Of a stretch of 64,000 nucleotides of DNA, positions 39,939 to 54,955 are shown piece by piece; positions within the stretch are counted from its first letter, which is position 1, and each line of letters opens with the position of its first letter. The translations under genes were made by a program, and so were the position numbers. Under the pieces are notes generated by a model. It was not told the DNA's origin. It was given only the letters and a program-made list of their open reading frames with translations, and made no database searches. The stretch is from Xylophilus sp. GOD-11R (lineage in GTDB: Bacteria > Pseudomonadota > Gammaproteobacteria > Burkholderiales > Burkholderiaceae_C), in assembly GCF_033546935.1 (NCBI RefSeq), contig NZ_CP137854.1, positions 4,650,001-4,714,000 on the forward strand, written 5' to 3'.

Positions 39939-41008
39939 GCCACCAGCTCCTCGTCGCGGTAGAAACACGTGTGCTCGCCCACCAGCTGCAGGCCGACCGT
40001 GTCGCCCTCGTGCGGCGCGGCGTCACCCGAGGCCAGCCGCAGCTTGGCGGACTGCTCGCCGATGGTCACGCTCACCAGCAGGTGGGTGCCGATGTCCTGC
40101 ACCTTGCGCACCGTGGCCGTGGCGGCGCCCGCGCTGCCGGCCGCGGCCAGGCGCAGGTATTCGGGGCGGATGCCGATGGTGAGCGGCCCGGCCGGCAGCT
40201 GTGCGCCAGCAAGCAACCGCTCGCCGGCGATCTGCAGGCCGCCCGCGCCGTCGGATTCGGCCTGGATGAAGTTCATGCCCGGCGAGCCGATGAAGTGCCC
40301 CACGAAGGTGTGCTGCGGCCGCTCGAACAGCGCCTCGGCCGAGCCGACCTGCACCGCGCGTCCGCGCGTCATCACCACCACTTCCTCGGCGAAGGTCAGC
40401 GCCTCGACCTGGTCGTGCGTCACGTAGACCAGCGTCAGCTTGAGCTCCTGGTGGATCTGCTTGAGCTTGCGCCGCAGCTGCCATTTGAGGTGCGGATCGA
40501 TCACCGTCAGCGGTTCGTCGAACAGCACCGCCGACACATCCGGCCGCACCAGGCCGCGGCCGAGCGAGATCTTCTGCTTGGCATCGGCCGCAAGGTTGGC
40601 CGCGCGCTGATCGAGCTGGCCGCTCAGGTCGAGCATCTCGGCGATGCGGCCGACACGCTCCTGGATCTGCGCGGCCGGCACCTTGCGGTTGCGCAGCGGA
40701 AACGCCAGGTTCTCCGCCACGGTCATGGTGTCGTAAATAACCGGGAACTGGAACACCTGCGCGATGTTGCGCTGCTGCGGCGTGGCGTGGGTCATGTCCC
40801 GGCCGTCGAACATCACCGTGCCCTGCGACGGCGTGACCAGGCCCGAGATGATGTTGAGCATGGTCGTCTTGCCGCAGCCCGACGGCCCGAGCAAGGCATA
40901 GGCGCCGCCGTCGCGGAAGCTCATCTTGAGCGGCAGCAGCGCGTAGTCGCTGTCCTGGCGCGGATCGGGCCGGTAGGCATGGGCCAGGTCGAGATCGATG
41001 CGTGCCAT
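39935..41008 (-). CDS. glpT: Glycerol ABC transporter ATPase with degenerate signature motif
   Basis: 357 residues. Walker A GPSGCGKTT, Walker B AVLFDEPLTVID and switch His YVTHDQ are intact, but the LSGGQ signature reads NLAADAKQKISLGRG. The C terminus is a TOBE-type domain. It would pair with GlpS, whose defects are complementary, to give one good and one poor ATP site. One base pair gap from glpS. Not the E. coli GlpT antiporter. Confidence 0.88.
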
Positions 41009-41009
41009 G

Positions 41010-42095
<1,086 letters not shown>

Positions 42096-42222
42096 GACGT
42101 CTTTTCGTTAGTGTTCATATTTTTTCATTTTTGTTCCTTTTTAAGGGCTTCCCTTCGGTATTTTCCCTGAGCTCTTTCGTTTTTGTTCGTTTTAAAGTCA
42201 AACGCAAGCAGGACGACACTGC
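42096..42222. promoter_or_regulatory. glpS-glpR divergent control region with 10-bp-phased GlpR-like motifs
   Basis: Very AT-rich. TTC-centred direct repeats occur with exact 10-bp spacing: their C lies at 42106, 42116, 42126 and 42136, then at 42178 and 42188. Several fit the E. coli GlpR half-site WATKYTCGWW at 9 of 10 positions (TCTTTTCGTT at 42100, TTTGTTCGTT at 42182). This is likely the GlpR operator for both operons. Confidence 0.65.
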
Positions 42223-43014
42223 ATGCTTTCTTTTCGGTTAACCGCCTTGAACACCAACCCCCGCCAGCTCCAGTTGCTCGCCGCCGTGCGCGAGCGCGGC
42301 TCCATGACGGTCGACCAACTCGCCGACATGCTGGGCGTCACCCTGCAGACGGTGCGGCGCGACGTGCAAAAACTCGCCGACGACGGCGCGCTGGCCCGCT
42401 TTCACGGCGGCGTGCGGATTCCCCAGTCGACCATCGAGAATCTGGCGCACCGCCAGCGCGAGGTACTCAACGCCGAGGGCAAGGCGCGTATCGCCCGGGC
42501 CGTGGCGCGCCAGGTGCCCGACGACTGCTCGCTGATGCTCAACATCGGCACCACCACCGAGGCGATCGCCAAGGCGCTGCTGCAGCACCGCGGGCTGCGC
42601 GTCATCACCAACAACCTCAATGTCGCGACCATCCTCAGCCACGCACCGGGCTGCGAGGTGATCGTGGCCGGCGGCGTGGTGCGGCCGCGGGACCTGGGCA
42701 TCGTCGGCGAGGCCGCGGTCGATTTCATCAGCCAGTTCAAGGTCGACATCGCGCTCATCGGCATCTCCGGCATCGAGGTCGACGGCACGCTGCGCGACTT
42801 CGATTACCGCGAGGTGAAGGTGGCCCAGACCATCATCCGGCACTCGCGCGAGGTGTGGCTGGCCACCGATGCCAGCAAGTTCAACCGCCCCGCCATGGTC
42901 GAGGCGGCCAAGCTCTCGCAGATCCACCGGCTGTTCACCGACGAGCCGCCGCCCGAGCCTTTTCCCGCGCTGCTGGCCGAGGCCGGCGTGCGCCTCGACG
43001 TCGCCGCCGACTGA
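42223..43014 (+). CDS. glpR: DeoR-family glycerol repressor GlpR
   Basis: 263 residues: N-terminal winged helix-turn-helix ([42 protein letters not shown]) and C-terminal sugar-phosphate-sensing domain ([48 protein letters not shown]). GlpR represses glp genes until glycerol-3-phosphate binds. Divergent from glpS, 14 bp before glpK. Confidence 0.93.
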   Translation: MLSFRLTALNTNPRQLQLLAAVRERGSMTVDQLADMLGVTLQTVRRDVQKLADDGALARFHGGVRIPQSTIENLAHRQREVLNAEGKARIARAVARQVPDDCSLMLNIGTTTEAIAKALLQHRGLRVITNNLNVATILSHAPGCEVIVAGGVVRPRDLGIVGEAAVDFISQFKVDIALIGISGIEVDGTLRDFDYREVKVAQTIIRHSREVWLATDASKFNRPAMVEAAKLSQIHRLFTDEPPPEPFPALLAEAGVRLDVAAD

Positions 43015-43028
43015 CATCGCCCCACGCC

Positions 43029-44522
<1,494 letters not shown>

Positions 44523-44532
44523 AAATCGACGG

Positions 44533-45381
<849 letters not shown>

Positions 45382-45391
45382 CCTTGCGCGA

Positions 45392-46252
45392 TCAGCGAAA
45401 CAGATAGCCCAGCGCCACGCCGGCGAACACCGTCGCGCCCAGCCAGTGGTTGAGCCGGAAGGCGCGAAAACAACCGTCGCGGCTGCGGTCGCGGATCAGC
45501 CGCCCATGCCATGCGGCCTGCGCGGCGGCGGCGGCCATGGCGAGCCAGAACGGCCAGCCGAGCGCCCGGTCTTGCAACGCGAATAGCTGCAACACGATGG
45601 CCACGGCATAGAAGCCCATCACTGCCGCCACGTCCCAGCGACCCAGTGTGATCGCAGAGGTCTTCATGCCGATCTTCAGGTCGTCGTCACGGTCGACCAT
45701 GGCGTATTCGGTGTCGTAGGCCAGCACCCAGCACAGGTTGGCCACGACCAGCGGCCACACCACCGCCGGCACCTCGCCCCGCACGGCGGTAAAGGCCATC
45801 GGAATGCCGAAGCTGAAGGCCACGCCCAGCACCGCCTGCGGCATGGACACCCAGCGCTTGGCGAAGGGATAGGCCACGGTCACCGCCAGCGCGCCGAAGG
45901 ACCAGATCACCGTGGTCGCATTGGTGGTCAGCACCAGCGCGAACGCCACCAGCGCCAGCGCCGCGCCCAGCACCAGCGCCTCGCGCGTCGACACCCGGCC
46001 GCTGGTGATCGGCCGTTGCGCCGTGCGCTTCACGTGCCGGTCGAAATCGCGGTCGGCCACGTCGTTGATGCAGCAGCCGGCACTGCGCATCAGTACCGTG
46101 CCCGCCACGAACACCGCCAGCAGATGCCAGCCGGAAAAGCCGTCCGCCGCCACCCACAAGGCCACCAAAGTCGGCCACAGCAGCAGCAGCCAGCCGGCGG
46201 GCCGGTTCCAGCGAATCAGGTCGAGATACAGCGAAAGGCGGCCGGCGAACAT
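45392..46252 (-). CDS. ubiA: 4-hydroxybenzoate polyprenyltransferase
   Basis: 286-residue membrane enzyme of ubiquinone synthesis attaching the prenyl chain to 4-hydroxybenzoate. The two Asp-rich motifs NDVADRDFD (about residues 67-75) and [12 protein letters not shown] are present, with about eight membrane segments. ATG at 46252 fits the family N terminus. Convergent with proC. Confidence 0.95.
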   Translation of the reverse strand: MFAGRLSLYLDLIRWNRPAGWLLLLWPTLVALWVAADGFSGWHLLAVFVAGTVLMRSAGCCINDVADRDFDRHVKRTAQRPITSGRVSTREALVLGAALALVAFALVLTTNATTVIWSFGALAVTVAYPFAKRWVSMPQAVLGVAFSFGIPMAFTAVRGEVPAVVWPLVVANLCWVLAYDTEYAMVDRDDDLKIGMKTSAITLGRWDVAAVMGFYAVAIVLQLFALQDRALGWPFWLAMAAAAAQAAWHGRLIRDRSRDGCFRAFRLNHWLGATVFAGVALGYLFR

Positions 46253-46291
46253 CGTGAAGGGAGGCGGGGCGAGGGAAACAGAAGCCCCAAT

Positions 46292-46324
46292 AAAAAACGG
46301 AGCTGGCATTGTGCCGCTCCGTTT
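46292..46324 (-). terminator. Terminator after dps
   Basis: On the minus strand ACGGAGC-GGCA-CAA-TGCC-A-GCTCCGT forms a long stem followed by T6, between dps and ubiA. Confidence 0.85.
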
Positions 46325-46350
46325 CGTGGGGCGAGAGTTCGGGCGCGGTC

Positions 46351-46932
46351 TCAGTCTTCGAGCAGCGAGCGCAGCATCCAGGCGGTCTGGTCGTGCACCG
46401 TGCAGCGGGCGGTCAGCATGTCGGCGGTCGGGTCGTCACCGGCGGCCTCGGCCACGGGAATGAAGCTGCGCGCGATGCGCGACACGGTCTCGTGGCCCTG
46501 CACCAGGATCTCCACCATCTGCATCGCCTTGGGCGGCGTGGCGGGCACGTCGGGCACCGTGGCGATCTTGCTGAACTCGGCATACGAGCCCGGCGCGTAG
46601 TGGCCCAGCGAGCGGATGCGTTCGGCGATCACGTCGGTGGAGGTCCACAGCTCGGTGTACTGCTCCATGAACATCGCGTGCAGCGAGTTGAAGTGCGGAC
46701 CGGTGACGTTCCAGTGGAAGTTGTGGGTGGTCAGGTAGAGGGTGTAGGTGTCGGCGAGCACGCGCGACAGGCCCTGGGCGATGGTCGCGCGGTCGGCGTC
46801 GGCGATGCCGATGTTGATGACCGGTGCCCGTGCGCTGCCCGATGCCGGCGCGACCGCGATCGCACCCTTGGCGGGCACCTTGCCCTCGGCGGCGACGCTG
46901 AGCTTCTTCACATTCTTCGATTTGGTGGCCAT
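46351..46932 (-). CDS. Dps-family protein near oxyR
   Basis: 193 residues: ferroxidase motif [29 protein letters not shown] and [12 protein letters not shown] basic N-terminal tail ([17 protein letters not shown]) could bind DNA. It lies 101 bp after oxyR on the same strand, so OxyR control or co-transcription is likely. Second Dps paralog here. Confidence 0.9.
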   Translation of the reverse strand: MATKSKNVKKLSVAAEGKVPAKGAIAVAPASGSARAPVINIGIADADRATIAQGLSRVLADTYTLYLTTHNFHWNVTGPHFNSLHAMFMEQYTELWTSTDVIAERIRSLGHYAPGSYAEFSKIATVPDVPATPPKAMQMVEILVQGHETVSRIARSFIPVAEAAGDDPTADMLTARCTVHDQTAWMLRSLLED

Positions 46933-47033
46933 GTCCGGTTCCTCTGACTGGGGATTTGAAAGAAACAAGAAAAGACTTTAAGACGAGCCGCGCGGCATCG
47001 CCAACAGCGAGCGCCTATCCCGGCGATTGACGC

Positions 47034-47993
47034 TCAGGACAGCCGCGTCACTCCCGGCAGCTCGCAGGCGTAGATCGCGTTGCGCAGCGCTGCGATGGCT
47101 TCGTACCGGGTGAAGCTGCGGCGCCAGGCCAGCGACACGCGGCGGCTCGGCGGCGTGCCGGAGAAGGGGATGTACTTCACGTGCGGTGCGTCGTCGTCCA
47201 TGCGGCGTGTCTTGAGCTTGGGCACGAAGGCGGTCTTGGGAACCGACAGGCGCGGCACCAGGGTCACGCCCATGCCGGCGGCCACCATGTGCTTGATGGT
47301 CTCCAGCGACGATCCCTCGAAGCTCTTGCGGATGCCTTCGGTATTGCTGGAGAAGCGGGCGAACTCGGGGCACACCTCGAGCACGTGGTCGCGGAAGCAA
47401 TGGCCGGTACCCAGCAGCAGCATGGTTTCGCCCTTGATCTCTTCGGCGGACACGCTGTCGCGCTGCGACAGCGGGTGGGTGCTCGGCACCGCCGCATAAA
47501 AGGGCTCGTCGTAGAGCGCGGCGGTGGCCAGGCCGGTATCGGGGAACGGTTCGGCGACGATCGCGCAGTCGATCTCGCCGGTTCGCAGCATTTCGAGCAG
47601 CTTGACGGTGAAGTTCTCCTGCAGCATCAGCGGCATCTGCGGCGTGCGGCTGAGCGACTGGCGCACCAGATCGGGCAGCAGGTAGGGGCCGATGGTGTAG
47701 ATGATGCCCAGCGTCAGCGCGCCTGCCAGCGGGTCCTTGCCGCGCTTGGCGATTTCCTTGATGCCCGCCGCCTGCTCCAGCACGCTCTGCGCCTGGCGCA
47801 CGATTTCCTCACCGAGCGAGGTGACTGCGACTTCGTTGGCGCTGCGCTCGAAAAGTTTCACCTCCAGCTCGTCTTCCAGTTTGCGGATCGCGACCGACAA
47901 CGTCGGCTGCGACACATAGCAGGCTTCCGCGGCCTTGCCGAAGTGCTTTTCGCGTGCGACGGCGACGATGTATTTGAGTTCGGTGAGCGTCAT
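47034..47993 (-). CDS. oxyR: Hydrogen-peroxide regulator OxyR
   Basis: 319-residue LysR-type regulator: N-terminal MTLTELKYIVAVAREKHFGKAAEACYVSQPTLSVAIRKLE and redox cysteines exactly at C199 and C208 (GTGHCFRDHVLEVC), as in E. coli OxyR. Oxidation to the disulfide activates peroxide defence genes. Start at 47993 is set by the conserved N terminus. Confidence 0.94.
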   Translation of the reverse strand: MTLTELKYIVAVAREKHFGKAAEACYVSQPTLSVAIRKLEDELEVKLFERSANEVAVTSLGEEIVRQAQSVLEQAAGIKEIAKRGKDPLAGALTLGIIYTIGPYLLPDLVRQSLSRTPQMPLMLQENFTVKLLEMLRTGEIDCAIVAEPFPDTGLATAALYDEPFYAAVPSTHPLSQRDSVSAEEIKGETMLLLGTGHCFRDHVLEVCPEFARFSSNTEGIRKSFEGSSLETIKHMVAAGMGVTLVPRLSVPKTAFVPKLKTRRMDDDAPHVKYIPFSGTPPSRRVSLAWRRSFTRYEAIAALRNAIYACELPGVTRLS

Positions 47994-48044
47994 GTAGGCG
48001 CGGATCATACGCAGCGCCGGCGCCGGCGCCATCTCCGCGGCCAT

Positions 48045-50201
48045 TCAGGCCTTCAGGAATTCCGCACGGGTTCCCAGCCAACGTGCCACGTGGCGGGCCG
48101 CCAGCGCCGGGTCGTGGCGCAGCATCCGGGGAGCGAGATCGCGCGCCCAGGCGAGCAGGTCGGCGTCGGTTTCCAGGTCGGCGAAGCGCAGCAGCGCCGC
48201 GCCAGACTGCCGCGCGCCCAGAAATTCGCCCGGCCCGCGAATCTCCAGGTCGCGCCGCGCGATCTCGAAACCGTCGGAGGTTTCGGCCATGGCGCGCAGC
48301 CGCTCGCGCGCCGCCTCGCTCACCCGCCCGCCCTCGTTGGGCGCGTACAGCAGCACACAGGCCGACGCCGCCGCGCCGCGCCCCACCCGGCCGCGCAGCT
48401 GGTGCAGCTGCGACAAGCCGAACCGCTCGGCGTGTTCGATCACCATGAGCGAGGCGTTGGGCACGTCCACGCCGACCTCGATCACCGTCGTGCTCACCAG
48501 CACCCCCATGCGGCCGGCGCTGAACTCGGCCATCACCGCCTTCTTTTCGGCCGGCGGCATGCGCGAATGCAACAGGCCGATCACCGTGCCCGGCAGCGCG
48601 GCCTGCAGGTCGGCGTGGGTCTGCGTGGCGTTGACCAGGTCGACCGCCTCGCTCTCCTCGATCAACGGGCACACCCAGTACACCTGCCGGCCCTGCGCCA
48701 GCTGCGCCGAGATACGCGCCACCACCTCGTCGCGCCGGCTGTCGGCCACCAGCTTGGTGACCACCGGCGTGCGGCCCGGCGGCAGTTCGTCGAGCGTGGA
48801 CACGTCGAGGTCAGCGTAATAGCTCATGGCCAGCGTGCGCGGGATCGGCGTGGCGGTCATCATCAGCAGATGCGGCTCGCGCGGCATGCCGTCGATTTCG
48901 CCGCCGGCCTTTTCGCGCAGCGCCAGCCGCTGCGCCACGCCGAAGCGGTGCTGTTCGTCGATCACCGCCAGGGCCAAACTGCTGAAGACGACCGGGCCCT
49001 GGATGACGGCGTGCGTGCCCACCACCAGCGCCGCCTCACCGCTGGCCACCAGCGCCAGCGCCGCCGTGCGCTCCTTCTTTTTCTGTGCGCCGGTAAGCCA
49101 GGCAACCTGCCGGCCGCGCTCGGCGAGCAGTGGCTGCAGCCAGCCGACGAGTTTCTCGAAATGCTGCGAGGCGAGAATTTCGGTCGGTGCCATCAGGGCG
49201 CACTGGTGCCCGGCCTCGATGCAGATGCAGGCCGCCATCGCCGCCACCACGGTCTTGCCCGCGCCGACATCGCCTTGCAGCAGGCGGTGCATCGGGTGCG
49301 CCTGGCCGCCGTCGGCCGGCCGCGCCATGTCGGCGGCGATTTCCTCCACCACCCGGCGCTGCGCCGCCGTCAGGTCGAAGGGCAAGGCGGCGAGCAGGCG
49401 CGAGGGCAGCGCCGATGCATCGGTAGCCGTCGGCAGCAAAGGCGCCCGCAGGCGGTCGCGCGCTCGGCGGGCTTCCAGCTGCGAGAGCTGCTGGGCCAGC
49501 AGTTCCTCGGCCTTGAGCCGGCGCCAGGCCGGATGGCTGCGGTCTTCCAGCGTGGCCAGCGCCACGTCGGCCGGCGGGTGGTGCAGAAAATGCAGCGCAT
49601 CGGCCAGGGTCCATGGCGGCTCGTACGGCCCGGCGCCGTGCGGATACGGATCGGCACGCGCCGGCAGTGTTTCCGACAGGTCGACCCGGCCCAGCGCCGA
49701 ACGCACCGCACGCCGCACATACGCCTGCGGCAATTGCGCGCTGGCCGGGTACACCGGCGTCAGCGCCTCGGGCAACGGCGCCTCGACCGGCCCGAAGCCT
49801 GGATGCAGCATGGTGCGGCCGATGAAACCGCCGCGCACCTCGCCACGCACCCGCACCTGCCTGCCCTCGGCCAGCGCCTGGCGGTGCGAGGGATAGAAGG
49901 TGAAGAAGCGCAGTTCCAGCGTGTCGCTGCCATCGTCGATCAGCACCTTGAGCTGGCGCCGGCCCTGCAGCAGCACGTCGCTGTGGATCACCGTGCCCTC
50001 GACCTGCGCCTGATCGCCGTTGCGGGTGTCGGCGATACGCACGATGCGGGTCTCGTCCTCGTAACGCAACGGCAGGTGCAGCGCCAGGTCGATGTCGCGC
50101 ACCAGGCCGAGCTTGCGCATCGCCTGCTGGGCCGGACTGAGCACCTTGCGCGCCGATGCGGCGGGCGGGGGAGCGGGCATCTGGGAAGCGGGGGCGGGCA
50201 T
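48045..50201 (-). CDS. recG: ATP-dependent DNA helicase RecG
   Basis: 718 residues: N-terminal wedge/OB domain, then helicase motifs [12 protein letters not shown] (Walker A), [10 protein letters not shown] (DExH) and [42 protein letters not shown]. It regresses stalled replication forks. An N-terminal Pro/Ala-rich extension of about 27 residues is unusual. Divergent from queA. Confidence 0.96.
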   Translation of the reverse strand: MPAPASQMPAPPPAASARKVLSPAQQAMRKLGLVRDIDLALHLPLRYEDETRIVRIADTRNGDQAQVEGTVIHSDVLLQGRRQLKVLIDDGSDTLELRFFTFYPSHRQALAEGRQVRVRGEVRGGFIGRTMLHPGFGPVEAPLPEALTPVYPASAQLPQAYVRRAVRSALGRVDLSETLPARADPYPHGAGPYEPPWTLADALHFLHHPPADVALATLEDRSHPAWRRLKAEELLAQQLSQLEARRARDRLRAPLLPTATDASALPSRLLAALPFDLTAAQRRVVEEIAADMARPADGGQAHPMHRLLQGDVGAGKTVVAAMAACICIEAGHQCALMAPTEILASQHFEKLVGWLQPLLAERGRQVAWLTGAQKKKERTAALALVASGEAALVVGTHAVIQGPVVFSSLALAVIDEQHRFGVAQRLALREKAGGEIDGMPREPHLLMMTATPIPRTLAMSYYADLDVSTLDELPPGRTPVVTKLVADSRRDEVVARISAQLAQGRQVYWVCPLIEESEAVDLVNATQTHADLQAALPGTVIGLLHSRMPPAEKKAVMAEFSAGRMGVLVSTTVIEVGVDVPNASLMVIEHAERFGLSQLHQLRGRVGRGAAASACVLLYAPNEGGRVSEAARERLRAMAETSDGFEIARRDLEIRGPGEFLGARQSGAALLRFADLETDADLLAWARDLAPRMLRHDPALAARHVARWLGTRAEFLKA

Positions 50202-50264
50202 GGGAGAATTCTGCCTTCTCGCCCGGCCGTTTCGGGGCCGGCTACCTGGCCTTACGCGGGATGC

Positions 50265-50380
50265 GTCCCGTCGAAACCTTGGAACGGACGTGTCCCGTCG
50301 AAACCTTGGAACGGACGTGTCCCGTCGAAACCTTGGAACGGACGTGTCCCGTCGAAACCTTGGAACGGACGTGTCCCGTC
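50265..50380. repeat. 27-bp tandem repeat, 4.3 copies, in the recG-queA interval
   Basis: Four identical 27-bp units start at 50265, 50292, 50319 and 50346, followed by an 8-bp partial copy. The unit reads GTCCCGTCGAAACCTTGG then AACGGACGT. Junctions form the near-palindrome ACGGAC-GT-GTCCCGT. The copies are exact, so the array is recent or actively maintained. It lies in the putative queA leader, ending 11 bp before the ATG. Confidence 0.95.
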
Positions 50381-50391
50381 ATCAAGCCCCC

Positions 50392-51444
50392 ATGACCACC
50401 ACTCCCGATCGCGACTTCACCGTCGCCGACTTCGACTTCCAGCTCCCGCCCGAGCTGATCGCCCAGCACCCGGCCGCCCGCCGCAGCGGCTCCCGCCTGC
50501 TCGACGGCCGCGCGGCCGAGCCGGTCGACCGCATCTTCGACACCCTGCCCGGCCTGCTGCAGCCGGACGACCTGCTCATCTTCAACGACACCCGCGTCGT
50601 CAAGGCCCGGCTCTTCGGTGAAAAGGCCAGCGGCGGCAAGCTCGAACTGCTGGTGGAGCGGGTGCTGCCCGAGGGCGACGTAGCCTGCCACATGCGGGTC
50701 AGCAAACGGCCCCAGCCCGGCGCCGAACTGCGCATGACCGGCGGCTTCAAGGCCGTGCTGCTCGGCCGTTGGCCCGATGCAGACGGCCCGCTGTTCCGTT
50801 TCCGTTTCGAAGGCGGTCCCGAAGACACGCCGTACGACCTGATGGAGCGCCACGGCCACGTACCGCTGCCGCCCTACATCGACCACACCGATTCGGCCGA
50901 AGACGCACAGCGCTACCAGACCGTCTTCGCCCGCGTGCCCGGCGCGGTCGCCGCGCCCACCGCCGCCCTGCATTTCGACGAGGAACTGCTGGCCGCGCTC
51001 GACGCCACCGGCGTGCGCCGCGCCGCCGTCACCCTGCATGTGGGCGCGGGCACCTTCCAGCCGGTGAAGGCCGAGCGCATCGCCGACCACCACATGCACC
51101 ACGAACGCTACGACGTGCCCGAGCCCACGCAGCGCGCCATCGCCGAAACCCGCGAACGCGGCGGCCGTGTCGTCGCCGTCGGCACGACCAGCGTGCGCAC
51201 GCTGGAGAGCTGGGCCGCCACCGGCCAGGCGAGCGGCGACACGGACATCTTCATCACCCCCGGCTTCGAGTTTCGTGTGGTCGACCTGCTGGTCACCAAC
51301 TTCCACCTGCCCAAGTCGACGCTGATGATGCTGGTCAGCGCCTTCGCCGGCTACGAACACATCATGGCGCTCTACCGCCACGCGGTCGCCGAACGCTACC
51401 GCTTCTTCAGCTACGGCGACTCGATGCTGCTGCAGCGGCGCTGA
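50392..51444 (+). CDS. queA: tRNA preQ1(34) S-adenosylmethionine ribosyltransferase-isomerase
   Basis: 350 residues: [27 protein letters not shown] and the C-terminal [27 protein letters not shown] are QueA signatures. It adds the epoxycyclopentane part in queuosine synthesis. Start at 50392 is the family start; upstream extension would read through the tandem repeat. Confidence 0.95.
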   Translation: MTTTPDRDFTVADFDFQLPPELIAQHPAARRSGSRLLDGRAAEPVDRIFDTLPGLLQPDDLLIFNDTRVVKARLFGEKASGGKLELLVERVLPEGDVACHMRVSKRPQPGAELRMTGGFKAVLLGRWPDADGPLFRFRFEGGPEDTPYDLMERHGHVPLPPYIDHTDSAEDAQRYQTVFARVPGAVAAPTAALHFDEELLAALDATGVRRAAVTLHVGAGTFQPVKAERIADHHMHHERYDVPEPTQRAIAETRERGGRVVAVGTTSVRTLESWAATGQASGDTDIFITPGFEFRVVDLLVTNFHLPKSTLMMLVSAFAGYEHIMALYRHAVAERYRFFSYGDSMLLQRR

Positions 51445-51522
51445 AGGCGACTTGCCGACGCGCGCTGGCGCGCGCCCGTGACCGCCAATCTTTGTCACCG
51501 TGGCTGAACCGGCAATGGGCGA

Positions 51523-52827
51523 TCACCGCGGTTCGAAATTTCTTGCACGGTCGATGCACTCGTCGACGTACCGATTGATCCGTTGCCGCAACTCGAACTC
51601 CATCTCGGGGGCCATGTCGGTCGCCTGCTTTCCGAGGCGCCGATGAAAACCTGCGCGGGCACGTTCGAGGCTGCGCAGGACGCGCTCGATATCGATGCCC
51701 GGTTCGCCTTGCCGCGTGGGCCGCGGCCGCGGCGGCACGGGCTTGCCATCGAACAGGTCGAAGGCGACAGGGCCGCTGTCGGTGATGACCACGTTGTGAT
51801 CGATGTGCAGGCCGTCCCGGCTGAGCACGTCGGTCGCCCCCACGATGTACATGGCCTGACGAAACGCATAGGGCGCAGGCCGCTGTTCGGCAACCTTGAC
51901 CTCGCGGCCGGCAACCCACTGGCTCGCCGTCAGCTGGACATGCACGGTCTCTCCACGACCGAGGGAGTCGAGCTTGTGTTGAATGACCGGCTGCACCGCC
52001 ACCCGTGCGGCGTAGCCAAAACGCCTGAGAAAGTCGTGGGCTAACCGCGTGCGCGCGCCACGGTAGAGGCCTTCGACGCTCAGTCCATCCATTCGCGGGT
52101 CGACGTTGAGATGCAGGTCGTGCTTGAGCACGAAACGACCGGTGGGATCCAGTACCGCGTTCGGTGCGAGTTGCGCGCCGCCCGGCAGCCGCACATCGGT
52201 GGTGCCGATCCAGTCCCTGCGCCCGTCCTCGAAGCGCACGAACCGCTTGCCGTCGTGCAAGCTGGCCTGCGAAGCCATCTGGCGCATGGCGCTGTTCAAG
52301 GCCCGCTTGCCGTCCTGCCGAGACCTGTGACGACGCGGCACATGGGTTCCAAGCGCCTCGGCGATGTCTTCGAGCCCGCCTTGGCGCTCCGTCCGGTCGG
52401 TGATCTCTCGCCCGTTGTCTGTCAGGCGCAGCCAGCCCTGCGGAGCGCGATCAAGCGTCAGCGTGCCGAAGCGATCGACCAATTGCACCTTGTGTTCGTC
52501 GGCATGGATGGCCAAGGGCGCATGCTCGCCCGATATGGCCGGCATTTGGCCGAACCGGTGCGCGAAGATCTTTTCTGCCCGCGATTGAAAATGGCTCCAG
52601 GACTTGTCTGCCGCCGGCTGTGGGGGCTGGGCAAAAGTGTCTGGCGCCGCATAGGCCGACCGGCCCGCAGGCAGGCCCTTCAACGTGGGCGACGCGCCTG
52701 CGGACGCCAGCGGCATGACGTGAGGGGCCGGTTGGTTCGCCCGGCTGCCGATCTCGATTGCCCCACGGGGGACATAGGTCTGAAATTGGGTGCCGAAATA
52801 ATGGGCTGGCGAGGGATTCGTGAACAT
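51523..52827 (-). CDS. Putative type III effector, possible kinase-like fold
   Basis: 434 residues, no family I can name. The first 24 residues hold no Asp or Glu and are rich in Pro, Ser, Thr and aromatic residues, like type III secretion signals. A possible kinase-like core: VLKHD with K235, and HIDHNVVI (341-348) followed by FDLFDG (356-361), resembling a catalytic loop and metal-binding loop; this is tentative. GGAGG lies 7 nt before the start. An imperfect PIP box with correctly spaced -10 precedes it. The gene sits, reversed, between queA and tgt, which are usually adjacent, suggesting insertion. Confidence 0.65.
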   Translation of the reverse strand: MFTNPSPAHYFGTQFQTYVPRGAIEIGSRANQPAPHVMPLASAGASPTLKGLPAGRSAYAAPDTFAQPPQPAADKSWSHFQSRAEKIFAHRFGQMPAISGEHAPLAIHADEHKVQLVDRFGTLTLDRAPQGWLRLTDNGREITDRTERQGGLEDIAEALGTHVPRRHRSRQDGKRALNSAMRQMASQASLHDGKRFVRFEDGRRDWIGTTDVRLPGGAQLAPNAVLDPTGRFVLKHDLHLNVDPRMDGLSVEGLYRGARTRLAHDFLRRFGYAARVAVQPVIQHKLDSLGRGETVHVQLTASQWVAGREVKVAEQRPAPYAFRQAMYIVGATDVLSRDGLHIDHNVVITDSGPVAFDLFDGKPVPPRPRPTRQGEPGIDIERVLRSLERARAGFHRRLGKQATDMAPEMEFELRQRINRYVDECIDRARNFEPR

Positions 52828-52845
52828 TTTTTTCCTCCAGCCGCC

Positions 52846-54130
<1,285 letters not shown>

Positions 54131-54134
54131 CGGA

Positions 54135-54953
54135 TCAGGCGGTGGCTTCCTCGCAGCTGGCGACGAACTCCACCACCGCCGCATCGAACTCCGTCTGGCG
54201 GCTGCGCGAGAACGCATGGCCGCCCCGGTCGTAGAGCCGCAGCGTCGCGCCCGGGATCAGCGCTGCGATCTCTTCCGAAAAGTACGCCGGCGTCAGCATG
54301 TCGTCGCGGGCACACAGCACCAGCGTGGGCTTGTGGATCTTCGGCAGCTCGTGGGCGATGTCGAAGGCCAGGATCGAATCGATGCGGCTGGCCATGATCT
54401 CCGGCGCGCTGATCTCGCCGGCCGCCGACCGCGCCTCGACCGCTTCCAGCATGTGGCTGTGCGCCGCCACGTATTCGGGCGGATAGAAGAACAGGCTGGT
54501 GGTCTGCGCATACACCTCCGGCCCCATCTCCTGCAGGATCTTCTTGCGCAGTCCCCACACGCGGCGACGGTAGGCGTCGGCCCGGTGCACGCTGGCATAC
54601 AGCACCAGCGAACGCACCCGGTCGGGGTAGCGCACCGCTACTGACATGCCGATCGCGCCGCCGGTCGAATGCCCCACGAAGTGAACCGACGGAATCTTCA
54701 GCGCGTCGAGCAGCGCGACGAAGTCGTCGGCCAGCTGTTCGATGTCGCGCACCGCGGACTGCTCGGTGCCGCCGGTGCCGCGCTGGTCGTACACCAGCGT
54801 CTTCCAGTGGCGCGAGATGGCAGGCAGTTGCGGCGTCCAGAAGGAACCCGCGCCGCCCATGCCGGCCACGAGCGCGACCGGCGTGGACACCGATGACTCG
54901 TCGCCGTGCAGCTGGTAGCTGTGCGGAATGCCGTTGGCGATGATGCGTGGCAT
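54135..54953 (-). CDS. Alpha/beta hydrolase
   Basis: 272 residues: nucleophile elbow GHSTGGAIG, oxyanion/HG-type region AGMGGAGSFW, acid residue region LVLCARDDMLTP and catalytic histidine GGHAFS. Resembles 3-oxoadipate enol-lactonase / RutD-like hydrolases; substrate unknown. ATG at 54953 is 2 bp after the Bug protein gene stop, so both form one operon. Confidence 0.85.
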   Translation of the reverse strand: MPRIIANGIPHSYQLHGDESSVSTPVALVAGMGGAGSFWTPQLPAISRHWKTLVYDQRGTGGTEQSAVRDIEQLADDFVALLDALKIPSVHFVGHSTGGAIGMSVAVRYPDRVRSLVLYASVHRADAYRRRVWGLRKKILQEMGPEVYAQTTSLFFYPPEYVAAHSHMLEAVEARSAAGEISAPEIMASRIDSILAFDIAHELPKIHKPTLVLCARDDMLTPAYFSEEIAALIPGATLRLYDRGGHAFSRSRQTEFDAAVVEFVASCEEATA

Positions 54954-54955
54954 GG

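Noticed and set aside
50265..50380. CRISPR array
   Set aside because: Units are contiguous with no spacers and no cas genes are present.
50092..50391. In-frame N-terminal extension of queA through the tandem repeat
   Set aside because: QueA family starts at 50392; the extension overlaps recG and encodes only the repeat.
47181..50621. 1146-residue plus-strand frame opposite oxyR and recG
   Set aside because: Shadow of two well-supported minus-strand genes; composition is not protein-like.
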